Shown here: in pieces, positions 26,466 to 34,295 of the stretch
How positions within the stretch are numbered: the stretch's first letter is position 1
How the letters are laid out: every line of letters begins with the position of its first letter
NCBI RefSeq assembly: GCF_000723165.1
Contig: NZ_HG322949.1
Span: forward strand, 951,765 to 994,170
DNA length: 42,406 nucleotides
Direction of reading: 5' to 3'
Origin: Janthinobacterium agaricidamnosum NBRC 102515 = DSM 9628
Lineage (GTDB): Bacteria; Pseudomonadota; Gammaproteobacteria; Burkholderiales; Burkholderiaceae_D
Made by a program: the position numbers and the translations under genes
The notes under the pieces: model-generated
Databases searched by the model: none
What the model was told of the DNA's origin: nothing
Seen by the model: only the letters and a program-made list of their open reading frames with translations

Positions 26466-26744
26466 ATGAGTGCGGTGTTGAAAGAAAACGGTTTACCGCT
26501 GGCCGATCCGGCCTTGAGCGGCATGGACAAGCCGCTGCGCAGCGAGCGGCTGGCGGCGCGCGGTTATGTGCTCGGCGGCGGAGAGTCGCGCCTGCGTGCT
26601 TATGCGCTGAAAATCCTGCGACCGCTGCTATGCCTGGCGATGCTGGTGCTGGCGTGGCACATCATTGCCGAGAAAAACAGCCATTTCCCGACCCCGCTGG
26701 CCGCCTGGAACGAGGCGCTGAAACTGTTTGACCATCCGCGCTGA
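26466..26744 (+). pseudogene. Truncated nitrate ABC transporter permease (nrtB-like N-terminus)
   Basis: 92 aa ORF with a good GGAGG site eight bases before the ATG. After a polar leader it has one membrane helix (about 56-74, ILRPLLCLAMLVLAWHII), then HFPTPLAAWNEALKLFDHP. The FPTP...W motif after the first helix is typical of NrtB/SsuC-type permeases, which are about three times longer. The frame stops just after this point, where intact homologues continue with the permease core. It is best read as a relic of a lost nitrate uptake operon. Confidence 0.5.
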
Positions 26745-26812
26745 CGCGCGCGCATTGGCAGGATTGTCTGTGCCGCCGGCAAGCGCGGCCAGCCGGGGCG
26801 GCATGACGAAAC

Positions 26813-27853
26813 TCAGACTTCCCTGATCTGGTCCAGCGGCCAGCGCGGCCGCACGTTGAACGCATAATCGTACTTGGCCGCCTGTGGATTGATTTGCAGC
26901 CGCATCGCGCCGGCAAAGGCGATCATCGCGCCATTGTCGGTGCAGAATTCCAGTTCCGGGTAATACACCTTGAAGCGTTTTTTTGCCGCCGCCGCGTTCA
27001 GCGATGCGCGCAGCTGGCTGTTGGCGCCGACGCCGCCGGCGATCACCAGCCGCTTCAATCCGGTCTGTTTCAGCGCGCTGACGCATTTGGCGGTCAGCAC
27101 GTCGACGATGGCGTCGACAAAACCGCGCGCGATATTGGCCTTGTCCTGTTGGCAGATATTGGCGATGATTTTTTCGTCGTGGTTCTTGACCACCGTCAGC
27201 ACCGCCGTTTTCAGGCCGGAAAAGCTGAAGTTCAAATCCTTGGAATGCAGCATCGGGCGCGGCAGCTTGTAGGCCGCCGGGTCGCCGAATTCGGCCAGCC
27301 GAGAAATCGCCGGGCCGCCCGGATAACCGAGGCCCAGCAGCTTGGCCGACTTGTCGAACGCTTCGCCGGCCGCGTCGTCCAGCGTTTCGCCCAGCAAGGT
27401 GTATTGTCCGACGCCGTCGACCCGCATCAGCTGGGTATGGCCGCCCGACACCAGCAGCGCGATAAACGGGAATGCCGGCGGTTCCGACGCCAGCAGCGGC
27501 GACAGCAGATGGCCTTCCAGGTGATGGATGCCGAGCACCGGCTTGTTGGCCGCCAGCCCGAGGCTGCACGCCACCGACGAGCCGACCAGCAGCGCGCCGG
27601 CCAGGCCCGGTCCCTGGGTGTAGGCGATCGCGTCGATGTCCTTCAGCGCGAGACCGGCCTTGGCCAGGGTTTCCTGCAGCAGCGGGATGGCGCGCCGGAT
27701 ATGGTCGCGCGACGCCAGTTCCGGCACCACGCCGCCGTATTGCTCGTGCATCGCGACCTGGGAATACAGGGCGTGCGACAGCAGACCGCGTTGCGTGTCG
27801 TATAAGGCCAGGCCGGTTTCGTCACAGGAGGATTCGACGCCGAGAACAATCAT
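26813..27853 (-). CDS. tsaD: tRNA N6-threonylcarbamoyladenosine transferase TsaD
   Basis: 346 aa, full length for TsaD (YgjD/Kae1). It transfers the threonylcarbamoyl group to A37 of ANN-decoding tRNAs. The N-terminal [15 protein letters not shown], the [16 protein letters not shown] block, the metal-site motif [10 protein letters not shown] and the ATP-site segments [10 protein letters not shown] and [10 protein letters not shown] are all present. Start is ATG at 27853. In many betaproteobacteria tsaD lies next to rpsU; here about 8 kb of other genes lie between. Confidence 0.96.
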   Translation of the reverse strand: MIVLGVESSCDETGLALYDTQRGLLSHALYSQVAMHEQYGGVVPELASRDHIRRAIPLLQETLAKAGLALKDIDAIAYTQGPGLAGALLVGSSVACSLGLAANKPVLGIHHLEGHLLSPLLASEPPAFPFIALLVSGGHTQLMRVDGVGQYTLLGETLDDAAGEAFDKSAKLLGLGYPGGPAISRLAEFGDPAAYKLPRPMLHSKDLNFSFSGLKTAVLTVVKNHDEKIIANICQQDKANIARGFVDAIVDVLTAKCVSALKQTGLKRLVIAGGVGANSQLRASLNAAAAKKRFKVYYPELEFCTDNGAMIAFAGAMRLQINPQAAKYDYAFNVRPRWPLDQIREV

Positions 27854-27924
27854 GGGGAGTTATATCAGGTGCATTAAACCCGCCATTGTAAAGGAAAGCC
27901 GCCGCGGCGGCTCCTGGGCGGCGC

Positions 27925-28698
27925 TCAGGCCCGGTGTTTGCCCGCCTTGGAACGGCGCGCATGCCACGCCGTCATCAGGCCGAGGCCGGCCAGCAGCATC
28001 ATCCAGGTGCCTGGTTCGGGGACCGGCAGCGCGGCCGAATAAATCGTCAATACCGGATTGCTGATGGCGATCGACGCAAACGACGGCACTTTTAATTCAT
28101 TGCCATCCTTGTCGTGGTAACGGCCGTAGCTGGCGCTGGCAAACAGGAAGGCGTCCATCGACAGCGTCATCACGTCGGGAAAGGCGCTGGCCGCGCCGTT
28201 CAGCCCGAGCTGGCCGGCGCCGGTCACGTCGTCCTGCCTGAGCATTGACGAGGCATACGTGACGCCATCCAGGCCCGACACGGCGAGCGCGGCCCGCGCA
28301 TAGTTATTGGCGGTTCCAGGGGATTGCCCTTTCGGGATCGCGTTGGCCGGCGGGGCGCTGGGCCGCAGCACGCCGGCCAGGTCGCTGGAAAATTCGAAGC
28401 CGGTAATCTGGTAGCCGGGCAGCGCCGCCAATTGCATCGATAAGCGGTACCAGCGATTGATCAGCAGGCCGCCCGACAGGGCCGGGCCGAGATGCTCCAG
28501 CGTGTCGAGGCCGATCCGGGTGACGCCATCGGCATCGGACAGCACTTTCAGCGGCAGTATCGGTTCGGTGCGGGATGTGTCCTGGACCAAATGGTCGAGC
28601 GAAAACGCGCTGAAGGTCGTCGGCTGCTGCGCGTAGGCGCCGGGGGCGATCAGCAATGCGGCGATGCCGGTGATGGCGGCGCGTGTCAGGAAATGCAT
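27925..28698 (-). CDS. PEP-CTERM exported protein
   Basis: 257 aa. A signal peptide ends at about GAYA (residue 23). The C-terminus has the sorting signal VPEPGTW, a membrane helix and a basic tail (HARRSKAGKHR). PEP-CTERM proteins are exported and processed by exosortase, often with exopolysaccharide. The middle domain has no clear family; a helix-strand pattern with SSMLRQDDVTGAGQLG is seen. GAGG five bases before the ATG supports the start. Its upstream region has two palindromic TTAATATTAAT sequences. Confidence 0.85.
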   Translation of the reverse strand: MHFLTRAAITGIAALLIAPGAYAQQPTTFSAFSLDHLVQDTSRTEPILPLKVLSDADGVTRIGLDTLEHLGPALSGGLLINRWYRLSMQLAALPGYQITGFEFSSDLAGVLRPSAPPANAIPKGQSPGTANNYARAALAVSGLDGVTYASSMLRQDDVTGAGQLGLNGAASAFPDVMTLSMDAFLFASASYGRYHDKDGNELKVPSFASIAISNPVLTIYSAALPVPEPGTWMMLLAGLGLMTAWHARRSKAGKHRA

Positions 28699-28737
28699 GG
28701 TGGCCTCGTGATGGTGATGGATGGATTTGCTTCTTTC

Positions 28738-28765
28738 TTAATATTAATCCATATTTAATATTAAT
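28738..28765. promoter_or_regulatory. Two palindromic TTAATATTAAT repeats between PEP-CTERM gene and nirD
   Basis: TTAATATTAAT occurs at 28738-28748 and again at 28755-28765, 17 bp start to start. Each contains a perfect 10-bp palindrome. They stand out in a high-GC region, 40-67 bp before the PEP-CTERM start, and could be an operator or an A+T-rich promoter element. Confidence 0.45.
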
Positions 28766-28866
28766 AATGCATTTAAAGTATCAAGTTCATATTTTTGTTC
28801 CGCCGCAAGACATTCCGCACCATTTTCGGCGCTGCGGCGCACCGCTCCAGTGCATCTCGCCGATAG

Positions 28867-28901
28867 GCGATGCCAAGCACCCTGCGGACTCTTGGCATCG
28901 C
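28867..28901 (+). promoter_or_regulatory. Perfect 11-bp inverted repeat in the nirD leader
   Basis: GCGATGCCAAG (28867-28877) and CTTGGCATCGC (28891-28901) with a 13-nt loop, ending 43 bp before the nirD ATG. It could be a leader hairpin (attenuator) or a dimer binding site. Confidence 0.45.
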
Positions 28902-28944
28902 TCTTGCTTAGGTCAGCGCTGTGCATTTGCGAATGGAGATTCAA

Positions 28945-29370
28945 ATGACCGAACGGTGGAAAGTGATTTGCAAGTTGAAGGATGTGCCGCTGCAAGGCGC
29001 GCGGCTGGTGCAGCGCGGCCTGGCATGGCAGGATCTGCCCGGCGTGGCGCTGTTTCGCACGGCTGACGACAAGGTGTATGCGCTGCTCGACTGTTGCCCA
29101 TCGTGCAGCAAGGGCGCGGGGCCGGGCGGCTCGTTGGCGCAGGGCGTGGTGGCAGGCAGCAATTTGCTGGGGCCGCGCAATAGCTGGACGATTGAATTGG
29201 ATACCGGCCGCCAGGTGGCGCCCGAGATCGCTTATGTGCGGACTTACCGGGTGCGTATCGCCGATGGCCGCGTGTGCCTGGACTTGAATGAAATGAATAC
29301 CCCGGCCAGCCGCGCCGAATGGGCGCTGGCCGGCTCGCTGGCGGTGCTGCCGCATTTGCAGATGGCGTAG
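28945..29370 (+). CDS. NirD-like small subunit homologue lacking Rieske ligands
   Basis: 141 aa from the ATG at 28945 (GGAG six bases upstream). WKVICKLKDVPLQGARLV, ALFRTADDKVYALLD and SWTIELDTG follow the assimilatory nitrite reductase small subunit. In most NirD proteins of this group two pairs of Fe-S ligands are seen as CPH and CPLH. Here the first is CCPSCSKG and the second GPRNSW, so the His and Cys ligands are lost and a [2Fe-2S] cluster is unlikely. E. coli NirD also lacks the cluster, so the protein may still fold. No nirB lies nearby. The gene may be a relic or have a new role. Confidence 0.7.
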   Translation: MTERWKVICKLKDVPLQGARLVQRGLAWQDLPGVALFRTADDKVYALLDCCPSCSKGAGPGGSLAQGVVAGSNLLGPRNSWTIELDTGRQVAPEIAYVRTYRVRIADGRVCLDLNEMNTPASRAEWALAGSLAVLPHLQMA

Positions 29371-29379
29371 CGACGGCAG

Positions 29380-29407
29380 GCCGGGCTGGCCGAAGCCGCA
29401 ACCCGGC
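29380..29407. terminator. Hairpin between convergent nirD-like and aroG genes
   Basis: GCCGGG and CCCGGC bound a stem with further inner pairs (GGC with GCC), between the two stop codons. No clear T-run on either side. Confidence 0.4.
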
Positions 29408-29417
29408 GTAAATTACC

Positions 29418-30485
29418 TTAGCCGAACAAAGGACGCTGCAGCAATTGGGTGTGGGCGTCGCGCAGCATGGTTTCGGTGGTGTCCCAGTCGATGCAGCCGT
29501 CGGTGACCGAGCAGCCGTAGGTCAGCTGCGACAGGTCTTGCGGAATCTTCTGGTTGCCGCCGACGATGTTCGATTCGATCATTACGCCGACCAGCGACTG
29601 GTTGCCGTGGCGGATCTGGTTGACTACGTCGGCCATCACCAGCGGTTGCAGTTCCGGCTTCTTGTAGCTGTTCGCATGCGAGCAGTCGACCACCAGGTTG
29701 GCCGGCAGCCTGGCCTTGGCCAGCGCCTGTTCGGCGATCGCCACCGACACCGAATCGTAGTTCGGACGGCCGTCGCCGCCGCGCAGCACCACGTGGCCGT
29801 AGGCGTTGCCGCGGGTGCGCACGATCGACACATTGCCTTCGCTATTGATGCCCAGGAAGGAGTGCGGATGGGCCGACGACAGGATCGCGTTGACGGCGAT
29901 GCTGATGTCGCCGTCGGTGCCGTTCTTGAAGCCGACCGGGGTCGACAGGCCGGACGACATTTCGCGGTGGGTTTGCGATTCGGTGGTGCGCGCACCGATC
30001 GCGGTCCAGGCGATCAGGTCGCCCAGGTATTGCGGCGAGATCGGGTCCAGCGCTTCGGTGGCGGTCGGCAAGCCCAGCTCGCACACGTCGAGCAGGAATT
30101 GACGCGCCTTTTCCATGCCGATATCGACCCGGAAGGAATCGTCCATGTGCGGATCGTTGATATACCCTTTCCAGCCGGTGGTGGTGCGCGGCTTTTCGAA
30201 ATACACCCGCATCACCAGCACCATGGTGCCCTTGACCACGGCTTGCAGCGCCTTCAGGCGGCGCGCGTAATCGAGGCCGGCCACCGGATCGTGGATCGAG
30301 CAGGGGCCGACCACCACGAACAGGCGTTTATCCTTGCGGTCGATGATGTCGCGCAGGGTTTCGCGGCCTTCGTTGACGGTCTTCGAGGCGGCTTCGGTCA
30401 GCGGCAATTTGGCGTGCAGGGCTTCCGGCGACGGCATTGGCGCGAATGAAGTGATGTTGATATTTTCGAGATCGGGAGTAGTCAT
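29418..30485 (-). CDS. aroG: 3-deoxy-7-phosphoheptulonate (DAHP) synthase, class I
   Basis: 355 aa from the ATG at 30485, the family's usual length; the frame stays open upstream without family similarity. It condenses phosphoenolpyruvate and erythrose 4-phosphate, the first step of aromatic amino acid synthesis. Motifs: RLFVVVGPCSIHDP, KPRTTTGWKGYINDPHMD (landmark), GARTTESQTHREMSSGLS and VDCSHANSYKKPE with metal-binding residues. The N-terminal extension is that of feedback-sensitive AroFGH enzymes; which amino acid inhibits it cannot be read. Two direct GGTGCGTAC repeats lie 20-40 bp upstream. Confidence 0.94.
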   Translation of the reverse strand: MTTPDLENINITSFAPMPSPEALHAKLPLTEAASKTVNEGRETLRDIIDRKDKRLFVVVGPCSIHDPVAGLDYARRLKALQAVVKGTMVLVMRVYFEKPRTTTGWKGYINDPHMDDSFRVDIGMEKARQFLLDVCELGLPTATEALDPISPQYLGDLIAWTAIGARTTESQTHREMSSGLSTPVGFKNGTDGDISIAVNAILSSAHPHSFLGINSEGNVSIVRTRGNAYGHVVLRGGDGRPNYDSVSVAIAEQALAKARLPANLVVDCSHANSYKKPELQPLVMADVVNQIRHGNQSLVGVMIESNIVGGNQKIPQDLSQLTYGCSVTDGCIDWDTTETMLRDAHTQLLQRPLFG

Positions 30486-30504
30486 GATTCTGCTGGCTTT
30501 CGGC

Positions 30505-30524
30505 GGTGCGTACTGGGTGCGTAC
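30505..30524 (-). promoter_or_regulatory. Direct 9-bp repeat upstream of aroG
   Basis: GGTGCGTAC at 30505-30513 and 30516-30524 on the plus strand (GTACGCACC on the gene's strand), 11 bp start to start, one helical turn. TACACT and TAATTAT stretches lie just upstream as -10 candidates. The repeat may be a tandem regulator site in the leader. Confidence 0.35.
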
Positions 30525-30683
30525 ATAATTAAGATGCATTAGTGTAGCGGAAATGCGCGCTGGCGGTGCCCGGCAGTTCAAAAACAGGGACAGGAAACAA
30601 TGAGTAAGTGACAAAAAAAAGACGCCCGAAAAGGCGCGTCTGAAGGCGGGGGCGAAAAAAGGTGCGCTGCCGGTTCGCTGCCG

Positions 30684-31361
30684 TCAGTGCGGCAGCGCGC
30701 GATTCCGGCTGGCTTCCTGGCCGGCGAGCGGCGCCGGCCGGCGCACCGGCGGGCTGGTCCGCAGCGCCGGATGGCTGCGCATATAGGCGTCGATTTCCTG
30801 CTGCTGCTGGTCGATTTGCTGCTCGATGCAGACGATCTGGCTTTGCAGCAGCATGAACAGCGCGTGCTGGCCGGCCCGCAGATGCTGGCCCAGCCGTTCG
30901 CGTTCCTGCAGCCGCACCAGGTTGAGTATTTTCAGGCGCCGTAGATTCAGGCGCAGCGCCAGTTCGCCGGGCGCCGGCGCCTCCCAGGGCGTGGCGTGGC
31001 CGGCCGCGCAAAAGCGCGCCAGCAACAGGGCCAGCGCCGATTTCGGGCCGCTGACTTCCTGGTGCGGCATGTCGCTTTGCCGGAATTGTTCCAGCGCGCC
31101 GGGATCGGCGTCGTGGATCTGCATGCCCAAGCCGGCCAGGTTCAAGGCCGGCGCTTCGCCGTACGGGCCGTTCACCAGCAGGCACACATGCAGGCCATCG
31201 GCTTCGACGTCGTGCCTGAGCAGCCAGCCGCACAGCCAGCGGTGGCCCGCCAGGTCGTTTTCCAGCGCCTTGATAAAGATTTCGCCATGGGCCAGCAACA
31301 CGGCCTTGATCCACAGTTTGCTGACTTCGATGCCGAGTACGGCGCGGGAAGGGTTTTTCAT
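30684..31361 (-). CDS. IS110-like DEDD-domain protein with catalytic residues lost
   Basis: 225 aa with AGGAG six bases before the ATG. The N-terminal fold follows the IS110-family transposase domain: GIEVSKLWIKAVLL for GIDVSK..., LHVCLLVNGPYGEA for the ..EATG.YG.. strand, a DPGALEQFRQSD stretch, ALLLARFC, then a Gln- and Arg-rich helix pair. Of the four acids, D12 is Glu, the second-strand Glu is replaced, and the K-T-D-x-x-D-A site reads as GPKSAL. The C-terminal transposase domain is absent; the protein ends in a Pro/Arg-rich tail. No IS ends are seen. It sits 28 bp after a small membrane protein gene, with clean starts, so it looks like a kept host gene rather than a fresh IS fragment. 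Function is unknown. Confidence 0.72.
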   Translation of the reverse strand: MKNPSRAVLGIEVSKLWIKAVLLAHGEIFIKALENDLAGHRWLCGWLLRHDVEADGLHVCLLVNGPYGEAPALNLAGLGMQIHDADPGALEQFRQSDMPHQEVSGPKSALALLLARFCAAGHATPWEAPAPGELALRLNLRRLKILNLVRLQERERLGQHLRAGQHALFMLLQSQIVCIEQQIDQQQQEIDAYMRSHPALRTSPPVRRPAPLAGQEASRNRALPH

Positions 31362-31389
31362 GATTTTCTCCTGACAGGAAATAACACCA

Positions 31390-31680
31390 TCACAGTGGCG
31401 TTAACTGCACGCCAAACGTCCGTTCGACCAGCCAGGCCGCTAGCGCCAGCATGATCAACAGTGAAGCGCCGCCCAGCAGCCAGCGGTAAAACCAGGTACG
31501 ATGCAGTGCGCAAGCCAGCGCCGGACTGGCGCTGCCGACCAGTCCCAGCAGCGCCGCGAACAGTATCGGCAAGCGGTGCACGATGCCTGTGCCTGTCATC
31601 GCGCCGGGCGCGGACACGCAGGCAAGACCATTCCCCGGTACCACCGTGTTGAGGAAAGTTCTTGATAGCAAAACTGACAT
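31390..31680 (-). CDS. Small two-helix membrane protein, co-transcribed with IS110-like gene
   Basis: 96 aa with GGAG six bases before the ATG. Hydrophobic stretches at about residues 37-57 (LPILFAALLGLVGSASPALA) and 70-86 (LGGASLLIMLALAAWLV) suggest two membrane helices; the first could also be part of a signal sequence ending at ALA. Codon use in the second half matches neighbouring genes, and less so in the first 30 codons. I recognise no family. It is the first gene of a two-gene unit with the IS110-like protein and is divergent from ybiB. Confidence 0.55.
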   Translation of the reverse strand: MSVLLSRTFLNTVVPGNGLACVSAPGAMTGTGIVHRLPILFAALLGLVGSASPALACALHRTWFYRWLLGGASLLIMLALAAWLVERTFGVQLTPL

Positions 31681-31906
31681 GTCTTTCTCCGATGGCTGAT
31701 GGAACGGCGCGGCATGATGCGGGCTTGCCCGGCTGCTGGTTCAGCCTTATACGCAGCCGGCGCGGAACTGGATTCAAATTTTTCAGGAATTTTTCAAAAA
31801 AAGCGGAAAGGGCCGTCAGGCAAGCAGACCGGCGCGCGCCGTGATTTTGTGCGTATTTCCGGGGCGGGCATGGAAGGGCCACGCAAATCCGTGTAAGCTC
31901 TCGCCG

Positions 31907-32896
31907 ATGCATACTTCCGCCCCCGCCGAACCTCTCGCCCCCTTTAGCGCCGCCCGTTTCATCAAGGAAATCGGGCGCGGCAAGAATGGCGCCCGCAGCA
32001 TGAGCCGCACCGACGCCGAGGCGCTGTACGGCGCGATGCTGCAAGGCCGCGTGTCCGACCTGGAACTGGGCGGTATCTTGTTGTCGATGCGCATCAAGGG
32101 CGAATCGGTCGAAGAAATCGCCGGCTTCCTGGACGCCGCCGAAGCGTCGTTCGCGCCGCTGGCCGCGCCGCCCGGCGAGCATGCGCCGGTAGTCATTCCA
32201 AGTTATAACGGGGCGCGCAAGATGGCCAACCTGACCGCCTTGCTGGCGCTGCTGCTGGCGCGCCGCGGCGTGCCGGTGCTGGTGCATGGCGTGGCCAGCG
32301 ATCCCGGCCGCATCACCACGGCCGAAGTGTTCCAGGCGCTGGGCTTGCCCGCCGCGCGTTCGCATGCCGAGGCCGAGGCGGCGCTGGACCGTGGCGAACC
32401 GGCCTTCATCGCCATCGACGACCTGGCGCCGCAACTGGCGCATTTGCTGTCGCTGCGGCGCATCCTGGGGGTGCGCAATTCGACCCACACGCTGGTCAAG
32501 ATCATGCAGCCGTTCACCGGACCGGCGTTGCGGCTGGTGTCGTACACCCATCCTGAATACCTGGAAATGCTGGGCGAGTATTTCGTCGCGGCCGCGCCGC
32601 ATGCGCGCGGCGATGCGTTCCTGATGCGCGGCACCGAGGGCGAAACCGTGGCCAACGCCAACAAGGCGCAGCAAATCGACTGGTTTCACGATGGCCGGCG
32701 CACCTTGCTGGTGGAAAAGCAGACGCTGGTGCAAAGCTTGCCGGTCTTGCCGGTCGATAAGGATGCGGCCACCACGGCACAGTGGATACAGGCCGTATTA
32801 CGCGGCGAAATCCTGGTGCCGGAATCGATCGCCGAGCAGGTCGAACAGTGCCTGGCCGCATCGCGCGGCTTGGCGCAGCGCTTTATGCAGCGCTAA
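31907..32896 (+). CDS. ybiB: DNA-binding protein YbiB (TrpD2 family)
   Basis: 329 aa from the ATG at 31907. The fold is that of anthranilate phosphoribosyltransferase: an N-terminal helical domain (FIKEIGRGKNGARSMSRTDAEALYGAML) and a nucleotide-binding alpha/beta domain with VLVHGVASDPGRITTAEVFQALGL and LGVRNSTHTLVKIMQPF; quotes are landmarks. The PRPP-binding Gly-rich loop of true TrpD is altered, as in YbiB, which in E. coli binds nucleic acid and is SOS-linked. It is unlikely to make tryptophan. It stands alone upstream of a flavoprotein gene. Confidence 0.85.
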   Translation: MHTSAPAEPLAPFSAARFIKEIGRGKNGARSMSRTDAEALYGAMLQGRVSDLELGGILLSMRIKGESVEEIAGFLDAAEASFAPLAAPPGEHAPVVIPSYNGARKMANLTALLALLLARRGVPVLVHGVASDPGRITTAEVFQALGLPAARSHAEAEAALDRGEPAFIAIDDLAPQLAHLLSLRRILGVRNSTHTLVKIMQPFTGPALRLVSYTHPEYLEMLGEYFVAAAPHARGDAFLMRGTEGETVANANKAQQIDWFHDGRRTLLVEKQTLVQSLPVLPVDKDAATTAQWIQAVLRGEILVPESIAEQVEQCLAASRGLAQRFMQR

Positions 32897-32968
32897 AAAA
32901 ACAGCGCTTCCTGCGGCTCCCGGCAGTTTACAATGTCGCTTTTGTAATCAGGCGGGACCGGAATTTTC

Positions 32969-34192
32969 ATGGCAAAACAATATGATGTGGCAGTAATCGG
33001 CGCGGGCGCGGCCGGCATGATGTGCGCGGCAGTGGCGGCGCAGCGCGGCAAGCGCGTGGTATTGATCGATCATGCGGGCAAGCTGGCCGAGAAAATCCGC
33101 ATCTCCGGTGGCGGGCGTTGTAACTTTACTAATTTGCAGGCCGGACCGCAAAATTTCCTGTCGGACAATCCTCACTTTTGCAAAAGCGCCTTGTCGCGTT
33201 ATACGCCGCAGGACTTCCTGGCGCTCATCAAAAAATACCGCATCGCTTATCACGAAAAGCACAAGGGCCAACTGTTCTGCAACGAGTCGGCCGAGCAAAT
33301 CATCGACATGTTAAAGGATGAGTGCGCTGCCAGCGACGTGCACTGGCGCATGCCGTGCAAGATCGGGTCGCTGGCACGCCGTCCGGAGGGCGGCTTCTTG
33401 CTGGGTACCGACAGCGGCGACATCGTGGCCGGCAGCGTGGTGGTCGCCACCGGTGGCTTGTCGATCCCGAAAATCGGCGCCACCGACTTTGCCTATCGTA
33501 TCGCCCAGCAATTTGACTTGCGTCTGGTCGAGCCGCGTCCGGCGCTGGTGCCGCTGACCTTCGATCCGGCGATCTGGGCGCCGTACGCCGAATTGTCCGG
33601 CATCGCGCTGGAAGTGGATGTCGAAACCGGCAGCCTGAAAGGCCGCAACCCAAGCGGCGCGCGGTTCCGCGAAGACTTGCTGTTCACGCATCGTGGTTTG
33701 TCCGGCCCGGCGATCCTGCAAATTTCCAGCTTTTGGCAGCCGGGCACGCCGATTGTCGTCAACTTGCTGCCGGAAATGGACGTCGCCGCGACCCTGATCG
33801 AGGGCAAGGGCAGCCTGAAGAAGCAACTCGGCAATATCGTGTCGCAATGGCTGCCGGTGCGGCTGGCCGACAGTTTGCTCAGCGCCAATGGCCTGGCGGC
33901 CGATGCGCGCATCGCCGACTTGCCGGATGCCACATTGCGCAAGCTGGGCCAGGCCATCAACCAGTGGTCTATCGTGCCGAACGGTTCCGAAGGCTACCGC
34001 AAGGCGGAAGTGACGCGCGGCGGCATCGATACGCGCGAACTGTCGCAGCAAACCATGATGGCCAACAAGGTGCCGGGTTTGTATTTCATCGGTGAATCGG
34101 TCGATGTGACGGGCTGGCTGGGCGGTTACAACTTCCAGTGGGCGTGGGCGTCGGGTGTTGCCGCAGGGATGGCGTTGCAATCGGAGCAGTAG
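32969..34192 (+). CDS. BaiN/YhiN-type NAD(P)/FAD-dependent flavoprotein (HI0933 family)
   Basis: 407 aa. The N-terminus has the FAD dinucleotide motif VAVIGAGAAGMMCA and later KIRISGGGRCNFTN, the HI0933 signature. VVVATGGLSIPKIGATDFAYRIA and the C-terminal GLYFIGESVDVTGWLGGYNFQWAW segment (landmarks) are also typical. Family members are flavin oxidoreductases; BaiN acts in bile acid metabolism in gut bacteria, but in proteobacteria the role is unknown. Start ATG is at 32969. Cytosolic, no signal peptide. Confidence 0.9.
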   Translation: MAKQYDVAVIGAGAAGMMCAAVAAQRGKRVVLIDHAGKLAEKIRISGGGRCNFTNLQAGPQNFLSDNPHFCKSALSRYTPQDFLALIKKYRIAYHEKHKGQLFCNESAEQIIDMLKDECAASDVHWRMPCKIGSLARRPEGGFLLGTDSGDIVAGSVVVATGGLSIPKIGATDFAYRIAQQFDLRLVEPRPALVPLTFDPAIWAPYAELSGIALEVDVETGSLKGRNPSGARFREDLLFTHRGLSGPAILQISSFWQPGTPIVVNLLPEMDVAATLIEGKGSLKKQLGNIVSQWLPVRLADSLLSANGLAADARIADLPDATLRKLGQAINQWSIVPNGSEGYRKAEVTRGGIDTRELSQQTMMANKVPGLYFIGESVDVTGWLGGYNFQWAWASGVAAGMALQSEQ

Positions 34193-34222
34193 TTTGCAAT
34201 AGGTTTGGCTTTCATATAATTC

Positions 34223-34247
34223 AATTGAGTAATTGACATTAAATTGA
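34223..34247 (+). promoter_or_regulatory. AATTGA triple box upstream of first PEP-CTERM paralogue
   Basis: AATTGA at 34223, 34231 and 34242 (8 and 11 bp apart), 73 bp before the ATG. The same array with the same spacing is upstream of the second paralogue (35067, 35075, 35086). The conserved spacing points to a regulator site or a promoter part. A TATAAT at 34271-34276 is close to the gene and not kept in the other copy. Confidence 0.5.
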
Positions 34248-34295
34248 CTTTTGCTTACTCTTGCTGACCTTATAATTTGTCACCATGGAGTTTGA

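Noticed and set aside
30684..31361. Active IS110 insertion sequence
   Set aside because: Catalytic acids are altered, the C-terminal transposase domain is missing and no IS ends or bridge-RNA region could be seen.
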